A stretch of DNA of 64,000 bases from Gemmatimonadota bacterium. Lineage in GTDB: Bacteria > Gemmatimonadota > Gemmatimonadetes > Gemmatimonadales > GWC2-71-9. A program made the position numbers and the translations under genes. The notes beneath the pieces were generated by a model. The model was not told the DNA's origin, made no database searches, and saw nothing but the letters and a program-made list of their open reading frames with translations. Where the stretch lies: assembly GCA_016713435.1 (NCBI GenBank), contig JADJPD010000029.1, forward strand, positions 8,267 through 72,266. Reading direction: 5' to 3'. Shown here one piece after another: positions 18,271 through 26,717 of the stretch (within the stretch, counting starts at the first letter, position 1; each line of letters begins with the position of its first letter).

Positions 18271-19902
18271 ATGATTAGGATGTCGGAACCGTCCCGGTCC
18301 CGCGGTACCGTCCTGCGTGCATCCCTGCACCGGTCATGGCAATTTCCGATGCTGCTCCTGGCGGCGGCCGCCATCGTGGCCGGCTGCGGCGGTGGCGGTT
18401 CGGACCCGAGCGGCCAGCAGGCGCTCGACCTCCTGACCCAGCCCCCGGCCACCGCCCAGACGCGCGCGGCGCTGGCGCCGGCACCGGTGGTCCAGCTCTT
18501 CGATGCAGATGGCAACGCGCTGGCCCAGGCCGGGGTCACCGTCACCGCCACCCTGCAGTCCGGCAGCGGCTCGCTGATGGGCACCACCACGGCGCAGACC
18601 AACGCGCAGGGGCAGGCCACCTTCAGCAACCTGAGCATCGCCGGCACCACCGGCACCAAGACGCTGCGCTTCAGCGCCACGGGCTTTGCCGGGATCAACT
18701 CCAGCAACATCACGCTCACGGCGGGCGCCGCGGCGCAACTCGTGGCCAACAGCACCCTGTCGCAGACCGCGCTGCTCAACTCGGCGGTGGGCACCAAGCC
18801 GTCGGTGAAGGTGGCGGACCTCGACGGCAACGGCGTGGGCGGCGTGTCCGTCACCTTCGCGGTGACGGCGGGCGGTGGCTCGGCCACGGGCACCGCCGCC
18901 ACGAGCGACGGCAACGGCATCGCCACGGTGGGCAGCTGGACGGTGGGTGGCGCCCTCGGCACCAACACCATGACGGCCACCTCGGCGGGCCTGACCGGTA
19001 GCCCGATCAGCTTCACGGCCACGGGCGCCAACACCATCTCCAACTTCACCATCACCCTGGTGTACCTCACCAGCGCCACGGTGGCGCAGCAGGCCGCCTT
19101 CGACGCCGCCAAGGCGCGCTGGGAGCAGATCATCACCGGTGACCTGGCCGACTTCACCATCCCGGTGGCGTTCAACACCACCGATTGCGGTGCCGGCGTG
19201 TCGCAGGCCATCAGCGGCACCGTGGACGACGTCCGCATCTACGTGGAGCTGAGCGCCATCGACGGCGTTGGCAACGTCCTGGGTGCCGCCGGTCCCTGCG
19301 ACCTCCGGCCGAGCGGCAGCAAGCTGCCGTACGTCGGCATCATGAACTTCGACACCGCCGACCTGGTGCAGCTGCAGACCGACGGTGAGCTCAATGACGT
19401 GATCCTCCACGAGATGGGCCATGTGCTGGGCTACGGCACGCTGTGGGAGGCCATCCCCGGCTTCTGGTCGCTGACCTGGCTGTCCGGCGGCTGCCCGGCC
19501 AACAGCCCGATCTTCAACGGTCCCGCCGCCCTCGCCGCCTACAAGACCAACGGCGCGCCGAGCGCCACCTCCGTCCCGGTCGAGGACAGCGGCACCTGCA
19601 GCGGCCCCGACGGCGACGGCACCCGGGACTCGCACTGGGAGGAGAGCGTCTTCAAGAGCGAGCTCATGACCGGCTTCATCAGCGGCACCGTGCGTCCGCT
19701 CAGCGCCACCACAATCCGCTCGCTGGAGGACCTCGGCTACACGGTGGATGCCACCAAGGGTGATGCGTTCGACATCACGACCCAGCCCACGCTGGTCCGC
19801 CCGGGAGCGGCGCCCAAGGCCCTCACGCGCGACGTGATCCGCCTGCCGCGCTGGACCGTGGACCCGACCGGGCACCGGCGGTCGCAGTACTCGACGCCCT
19901 GA
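18271..19902 (+). CDS. lipoprotein metallopeptidase, leishmanolysin-like (M8), with two Ig-like domains
   Basis: This 543-residue protein should be exported and lipid-anchored, with a lipobox at IVAGCG (Cys about 40). Two bacterial Ig-like domains follow (about 50-150 and 155-255), of the same two repeat types that build the giant lipoproteins later in the window. The C-terminal half is a zinc peptidase: HEMGH at about 380-384, a distal SHWEESVFKSELMTG that should give the third His ligand, and TIRSLEDLGY, all typical of bacterial leishmanolysin relatives. The ATG at 18271 or 18280 could be used. An AT-rich stretch at about 18120-18165 between it and mmsA probably holds divergent promoters. 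A hairpin terminator follows the gene. Confidence 0.85.
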   Translation: MIRMSEPSRSRGTVLRASLHRSWQFPMLLLAAAAIVAGCGGGGSDPSGQQALDLLTQPPATAQTRAALAPAPVVQLFDADGNALAQAGVTVTATLQSGSGSLMGTTTAQTNAQGQATFSNLSIAGTTGTKTLRFSATGFAGINSSNITLTAGAAAQLVANSTLSQTALLNSAVGTKPSVKVADLDGNGVGGVSVTFAVTAGGGSATGTAATSDGNGIATVGSWTVGGALGTNTMTATSAGLTGSPISFTATGANTISNFTITLVYLTSATVAQQAAFDAAKARWEQIITGDLADFTIPVAFNTTDCGAGVSQAISGTVDDVRIYVELSAIDGVGNVLGAAGPCDLRPSGSKLPYVGIMNFDTADLVQLQTDGELNDVILHEMGHVLGYGTLWEAIPGFWSLTWLSGGCPANSPIFNGPAALAAYKTNGAPSATSVPVEDSGTCSGPDGDGTRDSHWEESVFKSELMTGFISGTVRPLSATTIRSLEDLGYTVDATKGDAFDITTQPTLVRPGAAPKALTRDVIRLPRWTVDPTGHRRSQYSTP

Positions 19903-19922
19903 TCGATCCACCTGAGAACGGC

Positions 19923-19964
19923 CCGCGGGCGGGGAGCCAAGGCTCCCCGCCCGCGGTGCATTTG
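19923..19964 (+). terminator. strong hairpin terminator
   Basis: A perfect ~15 bp GC stem (CCGCGGGCGGGGAG / CTCCCCGCCCGCGG) with a small CCAAGG loop is followed by TGCATTTGG, 20 bases after the peptidase stop. It lies in the 216 bp gap before the beta-barrel gene. Confidence 0.7.
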
Positions 19965-20118
19965 GGGACCTGCGTCACACGCAGCACCTCACCCGCCGGC
20001 CGTTCCTGCCCGCCTCACGGAAGCCCCGTAGCTCCCGTCACGGACGAACCCGATCGTTTCGCTACAGTTTGTTCTGTCGTTGGACTCCCGCTGATCCCAG
20101 TGACCCCCTGGAGGTTCC

Positions 20119-20691
20119 GTGCGCGGTGCACTTCGCGCGGCGCTCGCCGCGTGCCTGCTCATGATGATGCCCGGCCTGCTGCCGGCCCAGGCCAGCGCCC
20201 GGCGCGGCGTCTGGCTCGGGCTCGGCCTCGGGCACGGGTCGGCCCAGCTCACCTGTGCCATCTGTGCCGGCGGCCGGGATGGCGGCCTGTCCGGCTTCGT
20301 GCGCTGCGGCGTGGCCCTCTCGCCGCGCCTGCTGATCGGTGCCGAGGTGCTGGGCTGGCGCCGCCACGAGGGCGGTGGTGATTACACGCTGACCTCGGCC
20401 CAGGGCCTCCTGGTGCTCTATCCCTGGCGCACCCGGGCCCTGCACTTCTCCACCGGGGCCGGCCTGGCGCGCTACACCGCGCAGGACACCGACAACGAGA
20501 TCAGCACCCAGGCCTTCGCCATGCAGGTCGGCGCGGGCTGGGACGTGCCGGTGCGCCGGGGGATCTCGGTGACGCCGTTCGTCAACTTCGTGGCCACCAC
20601 CGGCGCCGACGTGAAGGTGAACTCCACCGCGTCGAGCCTCTCCGCCAACTCGAGCCTCATCCAGTTCGGCCTCGGCGTCACGCTGCACTGA
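20119..20691 (+). CDS. outer-membrane beta-barrel protein (small OmpA-like/Opa-like fold)
   Basis: This 190-residue protein has a signal peptide (MRGALRAALAACLLMMMPGLLPAQA) and alternating polar/hydrophobic strands ending in FGLGVTLH, as outer-membrane barrels do. GTG 20119 follows a good GGAGG site. It shares a strand layout (GAEVLGW..., STGAGLARY, VPVRRGISVTPFVNF) with the barrels at 56682 and 57350, so the three are probably paralogues. It forms a two-gene operon with the lipoprotein gene 23 bp downstream. Function unknown. Confidence 0.75.
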   Translation: MRGALRAALAACLLMMMPGLLPAQASARRGVWLGLGLGHGSAQLTCAICAGGRDGGLSGFVRCGVALSPRLLIGAEVLGWRRHEGGGDYTLTSAQGLLVLYPWRTRALHFSTGAGLARYTAQDTDNEISTQAFAMQVGAGWDVPVRRGISVTPFVNFVATTGADVKVNSTASSLSANSSLIQFGLGVTLH

Positions 20692-20714
20692 CGCCCGCCC
20701 ACCGGAGGATTTCC

Positions 20715-21962
20715 ATGCGACCCTCGCCGTTCCTGCGCCAGTCCCTGACGGCGCTCCTGACCCTCGCCGCCGCCTGCGACTCCGGCTTCAGCCGCCTGAG
20801 CCCGCCCGAGGAGACGGGGCCGAGCGTGGCCTACGGCCTCTGGAGTCCCGGCCTCAACGACACCTGCACCAAGGCCGTCCACGACGCCTACTCGGTGGTG
20901 GGCCCCGACGGGAAGCGCTATCCCACCTGGCATCCCGCGGTGGACCCGTCGGGCTGCACCTTCGGGCACGAGCACGGGCGGGACCCGCGCGGCTCACGCC
21001 TCTACGCCGAGGTGGGGCCGATCCCCTTCGGGCTGGCCAACGAGGCGCTGGAGACGTGGGACCCGCAGAACCCGCGGCGCGAGGATCACTTTGGCCACAA
21101 GCTGGACTGGGAGAACGACGTGGAGATGGTGCGGGAGGACGGCGTCACCGGCGCCATCTTCACCGTGAAGTGCGACGTCCTCGCCAAGCTGCACCAGGGC
21201 ACGCACTCGAAGGATGCCTTCACCAACAACCTGCACGAGCTGGTGTATCACATCCGCTGCAGCGACCGCACCGAGCTGCACGTGACCATGATGACGGCCA
21301 TCGGCGAGGCCGGCGGCTTCACGCGCACCTGCGACGGCACCCACGTGGACGTGGGCACGCCGGTGCCGGCCAACTCCCCCGACGGGGGCGGCCAGCGCCG
21401 GGTGCCGGACAAGCTGTGCGTGGACCAGTTCCTCCGCGCCGCCGCCAACGGCGAGCGCGCCGACTACGGCCGCGCCCTGCACGAGAGCTGGGAAACGTCC
21501 AACGTGATCCGCACCGCGAGCGGGCGCACGCTGGCGCACTTCAACCCGTACTTCCAGGTCTTCTCGCCGAGCCGCTACTACGACCCGGCGGCGCCGAACC
21601 TGGTGGGCCGCCCCATCGCCGTGTGCGACAGCCTCGACCCCTCGCGCAATCGCCAGAACGACCTCTGCGACCTCTCCACAGCCGACGGCACGCTCACGGG
21701 CCTGGCGTTCGACGACGCGCGCTCGCGCTTCAACGGGGTGCGGCGGTTCATCGACGTCAACGAGAACGACATCGACAACGCCGACGGGCCGCGGGTCTGG
21801 TACACCGACCCCTTCGGCCGCAACGCGGCGCGCGACCCGTTCCCGGGCTCGGTGCGGCAGTGGATCGCGCCGGTGCACAACGAGTACGGGTTCCGGATCA
21901 ACGGGCCGGTGATCGGCTCCGAGCGCAACTACGGCCACCCGACGGTCCACGCACCCAACTAG
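20715..21962 (+). CDS. lipoprotein of unknown function
   Basis: I do not recognise the family. The 415-residue product has a lipoprotein signal peptide (SLTALLTLAAACDSG; lipid Cys at about 21) and a soluble domain with several cysteines (DTCTKAVHD, PSGCTFGHEHGRD, VKCDVLA, IRCSDRT, RTCDGTH, KLCVDQF, AVCDSLD, DLCDLST). Their spacing suggests disulfides and thus periplasmic or surface exposure. A His-rich GHEHGRD segment could bind metal, but this is speculative. A GGAGGA ribosome-binding site precedes ATG 20715. The gene ends 20 bp before inverted-repeat copy B. Confidence 0.75.
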   Translation: MRPSPFLRQSLTALLTLAAACDSGFSRLSPPEETGPSVAYGLWSPGLNDTCTKAVHDAYSVVGPDGKRYPTWHPAVDPSGCTFGHEHGRDPRGSRLYAEVGPIPFGLANEALETWDPQNPRREDHFGHKLDWENDVEMVREDGVTGAIFTVKCDVLAKLHQGTHSKDAFTNNLHELVYHIRCSDRTELHVTMMTAIGEAGGFTRTCDGTHVDVGTPVPANSPDGGGQRRVPDKLCVDQFLRAAANGERADYGRALHESWETSNVIRTASGRTLAHFNPYFQVFSPSRYYDPAAPNLVGRPIAVCDSLDPSRNRQNDLCDLSTADGTLTGLAFDDARSRFNGVRRFIDVNENDIDNADGPRVWYTDPFGRNAARDPFPGSVRQWIAPVHNEYGFRINGPVIGSERNYGHPTVHAPN

Positions 21963-21982
21963 GGCTTCGGCGGGGTGTGCGA

Positions 21983-22209
21983 GGTTCACCGCAGAGGCGC
22001 GGAGCCGCAGAGGGCCGCAGAGGACCTGCGCTCGGAGAGGGGAGAAATTCTCAGGGTGAGTGCAGTGAATCAGAGGTGGCTGGGGCGGGGGGGGGGGGGG
22101 GGGGCCGGAGGGGCCCCCCCCCCACCCCAGCGGGGTACCTAGGGTGAGCCCACCATCCCCGAGCAGGTCCTCTGCGGCCCTCCGCGTCTCCGCGCCTCTG
22201 CGGTGAACC
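21983..22209. repeat. dispersed inverted-repeat element, copy B (with a poly-G/poly-C interior)
   Basis: The left end at 21983 (GGTTCACCGCAGAGGCGCGG) and the right end up to 22209 (CGCGCCTCTGCGGTGAACC) are inverted copies of about 45 bp. The interior shares GAGTGCAGTGAAT with the complement of copy A. From about 22085 to 22128 it is interrupted by long G then C runs, resembling the bad tract at 6171-6492. It fills the gap between two convergent genes (265 bp in all). Confidence 0.85.
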
Positions 22210-22227
22210 ACGCGCCGATCCCGCTCG

Positions 22228-23169
22228 CTAGAACCGCCGCAGCGGCACGTCCCCGTTGGAGGTCTCGCCGATGTAGAGGATGACGTCCCGTGCCTGGTAG
22301 CCGGGGGCGGTGACGCGGACGGCCTGGGTGCGGCAGCGGTCCACGAGCTTCCGGTCGAAGACCAGCTTGTACTCGCCCTGGGCGTTGGTGAAGGTGCCGT
22401 AGGGCGTGCCGAGGATCTGGAGCCGGGCGCCGGGGAGCGGGCGGCCGTTGTCCTCGCGGTAGATGCGGCCGAGCACCTGCGCCATGCCGCGGGGCACGGA
22501 GGTGTCGGTCGAGTCCTCCGGCGGAAGGGAGCAGCCGCGGGAGTCCTGCGGCTGCTCCGTTTCCCAGGGGCGCGAGTCGCGGGTGCCGGCCGTGGGACCG
22601 AGGCGGGTCGAGGGCCGGCCGAAGAGGCGCTGGGCCTCGTTGACCAGCGCGGGGTCGGCCGCGGCGGTGCCGGGGGCCGGGGTGGTGGCGGTGCTGGGCG
22701 CCCCGGGTGTAGCGGACTCATCGGGCGCGTCGTTGGGGTCGGGGCTGGTGGCCTCGGTGCGCGCCGCGTCGGGCGGGGCGTTGGGGTTCTCTTCCGGCGT
22801 GGGCGTCACGCGCGCGGTGGAGCCGGGATCCTGGTCGGGCCCGGGCGTGAGCGGGGCCGTGACCTCCGGCGGCGGCGGCGCGGGCTGCGCCGGCTCCGGT
22901 GCGCGCGGGGTCGGCGTGGGCTTGGGCGGGGCGAAGTCGAGGGTGATCGGCCGCTCGGTCACCGGGGTGTTCCCGAGCCCGGTGCGGTCCGCGATCTGCT
23001 GGCCCACCGGCTTGAGCACCAGCAGGATGACGGCCACGTGCAGCACGATGCTGGTGACGCTGCCGAGGCTCCAGCGGCCGCGCGCGGGTTCGGCCGGCGG
23101 GAGGGTGGAAAAGGCAGCGCCCGGCGCCGTTCGCACCGGGCCGGGCGTGCCGCCATCCGGACCTGCCAC
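22228..23169 (-). CDS. TonB-like membrane-anchored protein with C-terminal carboxypeptidase-regulatory-like domain
   Basis: The 313-residue product has one N-terminal membrane anchor (SVTSIVLHVAVILLVL, about 38-53). A proline/threonine-rich periplasmic spacer follows (about 70-195), and then a small beta-sandwich (about 215-313; GRIYREDNGRPLPGARLQILGT..., FTNAQGEYKL), typical of carboxypeptidase regulatory/CarboxypepD_reg domains. The layout imitates TonB, but the C-terminal domain is not the TonB fold. GTG 23169 is preferred because it begins just before the anchor. It is transcribed with the zinc-ribbon gene 17 bp upstream. Confidence 0.7.
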   Translation of the reverse strand: MAGPDGGTPGPVRTAPGAAFSTLPPAEPARGRWSLGSVTSIVLHVAVILLVLKPVGQQIADRTGLGNTPVTERPITLDFAPPKPTPTPRAPEPAQPAPPPPEVTAPLTPGPDQDPGSTARVTPTPEENPNAPPDAARTEATSPDPNDAPDESATPGAPSTATTPAPGTAAADPALVNEAQRLFGRPSTRLGPTAGTRDSRPWETEQPQDSRGCSLPPEDSTDTSVPRGMAQVLGRIYREDNGRPLPGARLQILGTPYGTFTNAQGEYKLVFDRKLVDRCRTQAVRVTAPGYQARDVILYIGETSNGDVPLRRF

Positions 23170-23186
23170 TGGCTCGGGCTCCCCGC

Positions 23187-23585
23187 TCAGTAGGTGGTGT
23201 CCCAGTCCACCTTCGCTGCCCGGCGGCAGCGCACGCACATGAGCGTCTCGGGGCGCCCGTCGAACTCCTGGCGGGCGGTGCAGTCGGGACAGACGGCGTA
23301 GGTGGTGACCAGGCGAGGGCCGACGAGCGTGGGCCGCATGACCCCGGTGCGCACCACGATGCTCCAGGCGTCCGGGCGCTCGGTCCGGTAGCGGACCTCG
23401 GACGCGCGGACCCGCACCTGCTCGGTGTCCACCTGCAGCAGGAGGGTGCCATCCGGGGCTTCCTCGATCACCGGATACCAGGCCCCGCGGCGGAGCAGGT
23501 CGGCGGTCGCGGCCGTGCCGGCGGCCCACCCGCGATAGATGCGGGCTTCCCCGGAACGGCGGCTTGGCGGAGGGGGGGCGGTCAT
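23187..23585 (-). CDS. small protein with zinc-ribbon cysteines
   Basis: No named family was recognised. The 132-residue product contains CPDC (in TTYAVCPDCTARQ) and CVRC (LMCVRCRRAAKV), four cysteines about 23 residues apart that look like a treble-clef or rubredoxin-like zinc site. The N-terminal half is beta-rich (WYPVIEEAPDGTLLLQVDTE). It starts at ATG 23585, divergent from the HEAT-repeat gene, with 82 bp between the starts. Confidence 0.65.
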   Translation of the reverse strand: MTAPPPPSRRSGEARIYRGWAAGTAATADLLRRGAWYPVIEEAPDGTLLLQVDTEQVRVRASEVRYRTERPDAWSIVVRTGVMRPTLVGPRLVTTYAVCPDCTARQEFDGRPETLMCVRCRRAAKVDWDTTY

Positions 23586-23667
23586 GCCCAAATGATACCC
23601 CGAACGCGCCCCTGACGCACCACCCCGCCTCGCGTAACGGTGCTCCCGAGGTAAATTCCCTCCCTTC

Positions 23668-25527
23668 ATGGCCACCTCCCCCCTCGCCGACCTGCTGCTC
23701 GCCCTCCAGGGGCTGGTGCAGCGGCTCCGCGTCCTGCCCGCCGGGCACCCGGACCTCCACGCCGCCGCGCAGGCGGTGGAGCGGGGGCTGGTGCCGGTCA
23801 TCGGCGCGCGGGACCGGATGGTGGTGACGGTGCGCAGCGTGCAGCTCGTGGTGGATGGGATGGAAACGAGTCCCGACTACGAGCCGCTCCGGGACCTGGC
23901 CGGGCAGCTCCGCGACGCCGGCGTGGCCGCCATCGAGTTCCGCTTCGGCGCCACGGGGCCCGAGCTCATCACCGTCTTTGCCGAGCTCCTGGCCGGGGGC
24001 GCCATGCTGCCGGGGTCGGAGCACGTGAGCTTCCGGGCCGTGAGCCACGTGGACACGCCGTCGCACGATCCCTGGCTGGCGCTCGAGCGGCTCATCCTCG
24101 ACGATCCGGTGCGCCGCCACGCCACGCGGGATCCCGTGGAGCTGGCGATCGCGCTGGAGCTGCACCCGGCCGGCACCCGCGGCAACTTCTCCGTCCTCGC
24201 CGCGCTCACCGCCATTGCACAGGCGAGCGCCGAGGAGGCCGAGAGCCTCGGCGCGCTGGCGGCGCTCCTCACCGCCCTGCCCGCCGCCGCGCTGCGCCGC
24301 CTGCTGGCCCCCAGCGGCCACGTGGAGGCGCAGCGCGATTTCGTGCTGGCGCTGGCCCACACCGCCGACCTGCCGCTCCTCCTCCGCCTGCTGCAGGCCG
24401 CGCTGCCCGGCCGCGAGGCCCGCCTCACCGCCGCATCGGTGCGCCTGCTCGGCCGGCTGGTGCGGGACGAGCACCCGACGGCGCGCACGGCGCTCCTGCA
24501 CGCCTTCACCGCGCTGCTGGCCCGCCCCGGCAGCGAGGAGCCGGTGGCCGAGGGCGGCGCCGGGCCGGAGCGGGTGCTGAGCCTGGCGTTCGAGACGGGC
24601 ATCCTCGAGGCCGGCACCCTGGCGGCCGCCGACCGCATGATCGGCCGGCGCCAGTCGGGGCCGCTGCTGGCGCTGCTCGAGACCGTCCCGCGCGAGGACA
24701 GCGTCGCGCAGGCGGTGCGGGGCCGCGTCTATCACCCGCGCACCGTGCGCGAGGTGCTGGCCACCGACCCGCTGGACCTCGACCTGCTCGACAAGCTGAT
24801 CCCCGCCGCCGGCATCGAGGCGGCACCGGCGCTGCTCGACGCGCTCGCCACGTCGCGCGAGCGGCGGGTGCGGCTCCGGCTGCTGGAACTGCTGTCGCGC
24901 TACGGCAGCGCCGTCGGCCCGCTGGCGCAGGACCGGCTGGAGGGGATGCCGTGGTACGTGCAGCGGAACCTGCTGGCCCTGCTGGCCCGGATCCCCGACC
25001 GGCCCGCCAGCTTCACGGCCGGCCCGCTGCTCGAGCACCGCGACCCGCGCGTCCGCCACGAGGCCGTCGCGCTGGCCATCGCGGACCCGAGCGAGCGCGA
25101 CCACGGCCTCACCGCCGCCCTCCTGTCCGCGCACGAGCCCACGCTCCGCCTGGGCCTCGAGGCGCTCAGCGAGTACTGCCCGCCGGTCCTGCTGCCGCAG
25201 GTGCTGGCGCGCGCCACCGATCCCGCGCTCCCGGCCGAGATGCGCGCGCTCGCAGTGAGCGCGCTGGCGCCCATCGACGACCCGCTGGTGCTCCGCTTCC
25301 TCCGCCGCCTCGTGGTGGCCGGCGGCCTCACCGGCTTCGGGCGCCTCGCGCCCAAGAGCCCGCCGATGCTCGCCGCCCTCCGCGGCCTCGCCCTGCACTG
25401 GGCCCGCCACCCGAAGGTGGGGCCGGTCCTCGAGGCCGCCCGCCAGTCGAAGGACCCCGACGTCCGCGCCGCCATCGCCGCGACGCGCCGCTCCGGGGCC
25501 ACCAACAGCCCGGTGACGCCGCCGTGA
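23668..25527 (+). CDS. HEAT-repeat protein with N-terminal module shared with the next gene
   Basis: This is a 619-residue cytoplasmic helical-repeat protein. Residues about 1-115 form a small alpha/beta module (..VVTVRSVQLVVDGMETSPDY.., GVAAIEFRFGATG, ELITVFAELLAGG). The rest is HEAT/PBS-lyase-like helical repeats (for example DPRVRHEAVALAI, EPTLRLGLEALSEY, KDPDVRAAIAA), which usually bind partner proteins. The next gene starts inside its stop codon (GTGA) and begins with a diverged copy of the same N-terminal module. The two products therefore probably work together. Ligand or partner unknown. Confidence 0.8.
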   Translation: MATSPLADLLLALQGLVQRLRVLPAGHPDLHAAAQAVERGLVPVIGARDRMVVTVRSVQLVVDGMETSPDYEPLRDLAGQLRDAGVAAIEFRFGATGPELITVFAELLAGGAMLPGSEHVSFRAVSHVDTPSHDPWLALERLILDDPVRRHATRDPVELAIALELHPAGTRGNFSVLAALTAIAQASAEEAESLGALAALLTALPAAALRRLLAPSGHVEAQRDFVLALAHTADLPLLLRLLQAALPGREARLTAASVRLLGRLVRDEHPTARTALLHAFTALLARPGSEEPVAEGGAGPERVLSLAFETGILEAGTLAAADRMIGRRQSGPLLALLETVPREDSVAQAVRGRVYHPRTVREVLATDPLDLDLLDKLIPAAGIEAAPALLDALATSRERRVRLRLLELLSRYGSAVGPLAQDRLEGMPWYVQRNLLALLARIPDRPASFTAGPLLEHRDPRVRHEAVALAIADPSERDHGLTAALLSAHEPTLRLGLEALSEYCPPVLLPQVLARATDPALPAEMRALAVSALAPIDDPLVLRFLRRLVVAGGLTGFGRLAPKSPPMLAALRGLALHWARHPKVGPVLEAARQSKDPDVRAAIAATRRSGATNSPVTPP

Positions 25528-26624
25528 TCGCCGCCGCCCGCTTCCTCCGCGCCCTGGGCGATGCCCTCGACGCCCGCTCCCGCGACGGGGCCGACGCCCA
25601 GCTCCGCACCGTGGACACCGCCTGCCACGAGCGGCTCCGCGACCTGCTGCTCGAGGACGGCCGCCCCGTCTTCCGCTTCTCGCGCGACGGCCTCTGCTAC
25701 GGCGCCCTGGTCCTGAGCGACCTGGCGGTCTGGCCCTGGAGCGCGCGCCTGGCCATGCGGGGCGTCGAGCGCCTGGAGTTCACGGCGCTCCCCGGCATCG
25801 GGACCCTCGCCGCATTCCTCGACTATGCCGCCGGCCTCCTCCCGGCCGGCGGCATCGCGCCCCGGCTCACCCCCGATGGCCTCCGCTGGGGCCTCGACCT
25901 CGGCGACAGCACCAGCGACCGCCACCCGCTCGCCGAGGAGCTCGACGTGGTGCGCGAGGTGTTCCGCTCGGTGGAGCGCGGCCTGACCATCCGCGCCGGC
26001 GACGCGATGCTGGTGAGCGCGGCCCTCGAGGGCCACGTGCAGGGCACCCGCCTCGTGGTGCCGCTCCTCGCCGGCACCGAGCGCGAGGATTACCAGCCGG
26101 CCCACGCGGTCAACACCACGCTCCTCGCGGTGGCGCTGGCCCACTCGCTCGAATTGCCTGCCACGGAACGCGCCGAGGCGGCGCTCGCCGGGCTGCTCCA
26201 CGACATCGGCATGACCCGCATGCCCGCCCAGACGCTCTCCGCCGCGCGCTTCACGCCGGAGGACCGCGAGGTGCTGCGGAGCCACCCCCTCGAGGGCGCG
26301 CGCCTCCTCCTCCGCCAGGGCGACCGCTTCGAGACCGCGGCGGTGGTGGCCTACGAGCATCACCTGCGGAAGGACGGCAGCGGCTACCCGCGCCTGAGTT
26401 ACCCCCGCGCGCCCCACCGCCTGAGCGAGGTGGTGGCGGTCTGTGACGCCTTCGACGCCCTCCTCGCCACCCGGCCCGACCGGCCCGCCCTCGACCCCGC
26501 CACCGCGCTCCGCCAGCTGGAGCGGAGCGCGGTCACCCAGTATGACGCCGAGGTGGTGTCGGCCCTGGGTGCCGTGGTGCTCGGCGGGTCGGCTCCCGGC
26601 GGGCTTCCCTTGACAGTCCGATAA
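25524..26624 (+). CDS. HD-GYP-type phosphohydrolase domain protein (putative c-di-GMP phosphodiesterase)
   Basis: The 366-residue product has an N-terminal module (about 1-115; VFRFSRDGLCYGALVLSD, GVERLEFTALPG) resembling that of the HEAT partner. The HD-GYP domain (about 180-350) has the HD pair in LLHDIGM, the paired histidines and GYP in EHHLRKDGSGYP, and VCDAFDALLATRPDRPAL. The metal-binding residues are present, but the usual HDIGK lysine is Met, so activity is uncertain. The GTG start at 25524 overlaps the HEAT gene stop by four bases; a longer frame upstream lies inside the HEAT gene and is rejected. In related proteins this domain degrades cyclic di-GMP. Confidence 0.82.
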   Translation: MIAAARFLRALGDALDARSRDGADAQLRTVDTACHERLRDLLLEDGRPVFRFSRDGLCYGALVLSDLAVWPWSARLAMRGVERLEFTALPGIGTLAAFLDYAAGLLPAGGIAPRLTPDGLRWGLDLGDSTSDRHPLAEELDVVREVFRSVERGLTIRAGDAMLVSAALEGHVQGTRLVVPLLAGTEREDYQPAHAVNTTLLAVALAHSLELPATERAEAALAGLLHDIGMTRMPAQTLSAARFTPEDREVLRSHPLEGARLLLRQGDRFETAAVVAYEHHLRKDGSGYPRLSYPRAPHRLSEVVAVCDAFDALLATRPDRPALDPATALRQLERSAVTQYDAEVVSALGAVVLGGSAPGGLPLTVR

Positions 26625-26717
26625 ACCCAGTCGTATTTGAGCCTGACCGCCCGACTGCCGGGGACCCGTGCGGGGACCCCGAGGCCCGGGCCTGCACCCT
26701 GGAAGGGGAGTGAGACG

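Noticed and set aside
22228..25410. A 1060-codon minus-strand open frame across the HEAT-repeat gene
   Set aside because: Only its last 313 codons (TonB-like protein) look like a protein. The rest is antisense to the HEAT gene with Arg/Ala/Gly-rich composition, a normal effect of high GC.
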